Origin: Erythrobacter sp. SCN 62-14
GTDB taxonomy: Bacteria > Pseudomonadota > Alphaproteobacteria > Sphingomonadales > Sphingomonadaceae
Assembly: GCA_001724215.1 (NCBI GenBank)
Contig: MEDW01000019.1
Location: forward strand, 1 to 32,491
DNA length: 32,491 nucleotides
Direction of reading: 5' to 3'
In this document: positions 30,125 to 32,491 of the stretch, piece by piece
Numbering within the stretch: the stretch's first letter is position 1
How the letters are laid out: each line of letters begins with the position of its first letter
Program-made: the position numbers and the translations under genes
Notes under the pieces: model-generated
What the model was told of the DNA's origin: nothing
What the model saw: only the letters and a program-made list of their open reading frames with translations
Databases searched by the model: none

Positions 30125-31390
30125 ATGGCGACCCATGCGACCTCTTCTGCCTCAGCTGATGCCCAGCGCAAGCCCTTGGGCGAGCGCGAACTGATCGCCA
30201 TGATGGCTATGTTGATGGCGCTGCAAGCCTTTGGCATTGACGCGATCCTGCCCGCGCTTGACCGGGTCGCCGCCGCGCTCAATGTCACCGGCAATGATCG
30301 CCAATTCGTGATCGGGGTCTATCTGCTTGCCTCAGGAATTGGCGCGCTGGTGCCGGGTGCGCTGGCAGACCGGTTTGGTCGCCGCCCCATCTTGCTCGCG
30401 TCGATCTCGGTCTATATCGCGCTATCTCTGGCAAGTGCCATGGCAACCACGTTCAGCGGGTTGATCATCATTCGCGCGCTGCAGGGCTTTTTTGGCGCCG
30501 CGATCATCGCGCTGCCTCCTGCGATCATCCGCGACCGGGTGGGCGGTGACAAGATGGCCCGCATGATGAGCCTTATTTTCGTGATCTTCCTGATGGTGCC
30601 TGCCATCGCGCCCTCGATAGGCGAGTTGATCCTGCTGGTGTTTGATTGGCGGGCGATCTTTGCCGCGATGGCGGTGCAGGGCGTGGTGATCGGCACATGG
30701 GTCTATTTCCGCCTGCCTGAAAGCCTCGCGCCTGAAAATCGCCAGAAGATCGAGATTGGCACGATTGCCGCCAATATGGGCCGCGCGCTCAGCCTTCCTG
30801 CGGTGGTAGGCTATGTGTTCGGCAGCGCGCTGGTGTTCGGCGCCCTGTTTGGCTTTATCAATTCCTCGCAGCAGCTCATCACCGAAACCTTTGGTGCAGG
30901 CGATATCTTCCCGCTGGTGTTCGGGATGTGTGCAGGGTCCATGGCGCTCGCCAGCTGGTCCAATTCCCGAATTGTTGAACGCTTCGGTGCGCGCCGGGTC
31001 AGTCACACCGCGCTGTTTGCCTTTATCGCAGTGAGCGCGCTTCAGGTGTTCTTCGCCTTTCAAGAGCACGAAAGCCTGTGGCAATTCGTGCCATTGATGG
31101 CGGTCAATATGGCGCTTTTAGGCTTTATCGGCAGCAATTTCGGCGCGATTGCGATGAACCCGTTTTTTGCCATAGCCGGCGCTGCCAGCAGCGCGCATGG
31201 CTTTGTCCGCATGACGATGGCGGCGGTGGTTGGCGCCGGGATCGGCTATGCTTTTGATGGCACGGCGCGCCCCTTGGCGCTGGCTTTGCTGGCGAGCGGG
31301 CTGACTTGTCTTGTGCTGGTGCTGCTCAGTGAAAAGGGCAAGCTGTTCGGGCCGAGCGACGCGGAGATGGGGAAAGTGCCTGCGGAGTAA
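30125..31390 (+). CDS. Bcr/CflA-type multidrug efflux MFS transporter
   Basis: The 421-residue inner-membrane protein has about 12 predicted transmembrane segments. MFS motif A is in the loop between helices 2 and 3 (GALADRFGRRPILL), and the family segment IIIRALQGFFGAAIIALPPAIIRDRV follows. The arrangement matches the proton-driven DHA1 Bcr/CflA group, which exports bicyclomycin-like drugs, chloramphenicol or small metabolites. The true substrate is unknown. I choose ATG 30125 with GAGGG 5 bases upstream. Frames starting at 30068 or 30074 would add 17-19 hydrophilic residues. It is divergent from dinB across 115 bases. No regulator gene is adjacent. Confidence 0.87.
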   Translation: MATHATSSASADAQRKPLGERELIAMMAMLMALQAFGIDAILPALDRVAAALNVTGNDRQFVIGVYLLASGIGALVPGALADRFGRRPILLASISVYIALSLASAMATTFSGLIIIRALQGFFGAAIIALPPAIIRDRVGGDKMARMMSLIFVIFLMVPAIAPSIGELILLVFDWRAIFAAMAVQGVVIGTWVYFRLPESLAPENRQKIEIGTIAANMGRALSLPAVVGYVFGSALVFGALFGFINSSQQLITETFGAGDIFPLVFGMCAGSMALASWSNSRIVERFGARRVSHTALFAFIAVSALQVFFAFQEHESLWQFVPLMAVNMALLGFIGSNFGAIAMNPFFAIAGAASSAHGFVRMTMAAVVGAGIGYAFDGTARPLALALLASGLTCLVLVLLSEKGKLFGPSDAEMGKVPAE

Positions 31391-31391
31391 G

Positions 31392-31490
31392 CCCACCCCG
31401 CTGCGACTAATCCCGCCTGCGGCTCGCTAAGTCTCGCTTGCCCCCGGGTCAAGCCCGGGGTGGGTATCGAGGCTGAGGGTGGGCCTCAGC
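31392..31490. repeat. Intergenic region of nested inverted repeats between the efflux and carboxylase genes
   Basis: CCCACCCC (31392-31399) is complementary to GGGGTGGG (31457-31464). Inside the right arm is a compact hairpin CCCCGGG-TCAAG-CCCGGGG (31442-31460). A second hairpin GCTGAGG-GTGGG-CCTCAGC (31472-31490) runs into the carboxylase stop codon. The genes converge here. There are no T-runs, and the CCCGGGTCAAGCCCGGG core looks like a dispersed alphaproteobacterial intergenic repeat. It could also help end both transcripts. Confidence 0.6.
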
Positions 31491-32491
31491 GCTCGCTGTC
31501 CAGCTTCCGCCACGCCAGCCCGGCAAATTCGCACAATAAGGGCCGCGTGTCGCGCGGGTCGATGATATCCTCGACATTGAAGCGTTCGGCTGAGCGAAAG
31601 GGCGAGGTGACCTTGGCGAGCCGCGCGCGGATTTCTTCGAGCAGCGCTTCGGGGTCGTCCGAGGCTTCCAGTTCGCTCTTGTATGCGACCTCCAAGCCCC
31701 CCGCGATCGGCAGGCTGCCCCAGTCGCCGCTCGGCCAGCAATAGCGATGCTGGTAGCGATCCGCATTGCTCATCGCGCTGCCCGCAATGCCATAGGCGCG
31801 GCGTAGCACCACGCTCGCAAGCGGGACGCTGGCGCGGTAGATCGCGTTCATGGCGTTAACGCCATAACGGATGGTGCCAGCCATTTCCGCCTCGCGCCCG
31901 ATCATGAAGCCGGGATTGTCGACCAAGTGGACGATGGGCAGGCGGAACTGGTCGGCAAGGCGCACGAAGCGTTCGACCTTCTCGGAGGTCTTGGCCTCCC
32001 ACGAGCCACCGAGGTAGCTGGGGTCGGAGGCGATGACGCAGACCGGCCAGCCATCGAGCCGAGCAAGGGCAGTGATCGCAGCGCGGCCCCAGTGGCGGCC
32101 GATTTCGAACACAGTGCCTTGGTCAAACACCATGTCCATGCAGCGGCGCATGGAATAGACCTGCTTTTCCTCGCGCGGGACGAGGGCAAGCAGCGCCTCC
32201 TCGCGCCGGTCGGCGGGGTCGCCCGTTTCCATGCGGCGCGCCGGCCCACCGACATATTCGGGCATGAAGCCGAGGAAATGCCGCGCGCGGGCGAAGGCTT
32301 CGGCCTCGCTCGCGACTTCATCATCGACCACGCCGTTGCGGGTGTGGATGCTTGATCCGCCAAGCCGTTCCTTGGCTTCTTCGTGGCTGGCAGCATCACC
32401 CTTATAGGCCTCGCCCAGCCCGTCGACCACGGCAGGCCCCGCGGCGAAAATCTGCGAGAGGCCCTTGACCATGATCGAATAGTGGCTCGCC
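31486..32491 (-). CDS. Acyl-CoA carboxylase carboxyltransferase (beta) subunit, C-terminal fragment
   Basis: The frame runs off the right edge, so the N-terminal part is missing. The ~334 visible residues are the C-terminal carboxyltransferase domain of the propionyl-/methylcrotonyl-/acetyl-CoA carboxylase family. They include GGSSIHTRNGVVDDEVASEAEAFARARHFLGFMP, FDQGTVFEIGRHWGRAAITALARLDGWPVCVIASDP, the oxyanion segment VDNPGFMIG and LRRAYGIAGSAM. The domain moves carboxyl from carboxybiotin to acyl-CoA. The segment VHLVDNPGFMIGREAEMAGTIRYG is somewhat unlike the usual propionyl-CoA form (ADVPGFLPG), so the acyl substrate is left open. The biotin carboxylase subunit is not in the window. Confidence 0.88.
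   Translation of the reverse strand, partial: ASHYSIMVKGLSQIFAAGPAVVDGLGEAYKGDAASHEEAKERLGGSSIHTRNGVVDDEVASEAEAFARARHFLGFMPEYVGGPARRMETGDPADRREEALLALVPREEKQVYSMRRCMDMVFDQGTVFEIGRHWGRAAITALARLDGWPVCVIASDPSYLGGSWEAKTSEKVERFVRLADQFRLPIVHLVDNPGFMIGREAEMAGTIRYGVNAMNAIYRASVPLASVVLRRAYGIAGSAMSNADRYQHRYCWPSGDWGSLPIAGGLEVAYKSELEASDDPEALLEEIRARLAKVTSPFRSAERFNVEDIIDPRDTRPLLCEFAGLAWRKLDSER

Noticed and set aside
1..32491. CRISPR arrays, insertion sequences, phage genes or plasmid origins
   Set aside because: No regularly spaced repeats, transposase, integrase, capsid or replication-initiator genes were seen.

Overview
The window looks like chromosomal DNA of a sphingomonad-type alphaproteobacterium, most likely Erythrobacteraceae (Erythrobacter/Porphyrobacter/Altererythrobacter group). 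This is inferred from high G+C, densely packed genes, two large TonB-dependent receptors, a split glycine decarboxylase (gcvPA/gcvPB) and the general style of the proteins. No species can be named from sequence reading alone. All gaps between genes are shorter than 300 bases.

Layout. (1) 1-1815: the C-terminal end of cobalamin-dependent methionine synthase (metH) and an exported serine hydrolase. (2) 1932-7506: a glycine-cleavage operon led by a tandem glycine riboswitch with a terminator-like hairpin behind it. The order is gcvT, gcvH, an unexpected GT-A-like glycosyltransferase gene, gcvPA, gcvPB. (3) 7551-9044 (minus): methylmalonate-semialdehyde dehydrogenase. (4) 9201-13718: a TonB-dependent receptor divergent from an exported metallophosphoesterase. 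They share an AT-rich regulatory region with a Pho-box-like direct repeat and several repeated or palindromic sites. (5) 13723-21470: a probable catabolic regulon made of a citrate-synthase-fold citryl-CoA lyase-like protein, a class III CoA transferase, an IclR-family regulator, a second TonB receptor, a VOC protein, an alpha/beta hydrolase and a MetE-like zinc methyltransferase. Two nearly identical double-palindrome sites, one in front of each arm of the cluster, look like the IclR operators. (6) 21558-21631: tRNA-Gly(CCC). (7) 21694-27117: a phosphotransferase and CrtC/AttH-like lipocalin gene pair, a small outer-membrane protein, a zinc alcohol dehydrogenase and an atypical SDR. (8) 27195-32491: a GDT1-like membrane protein, Dps, a Nudix hydrolase overlapping tail-to-tail with DNA polymerase IV, a Bcr/CflA-type efflux pump and the C-terminal end of an acyl-CoA carboxylase carboxyltransferase.

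How the parts may work together. The glycine operon is ordinary one-carbon metabolism under riboswitch control. The least explained part is region 5. There a receptor would import a substrate, the VOC protein and hydrolase would open or cleave it, the MetE-like protein might remove a methyl group, and the CoA transferase plus citryl-CoA-lyase-like enzyme would thioesterify and split a citrate- or citramalate-like acid. That pathway is inference from gene content and the shared operator. The substrate is unknown.
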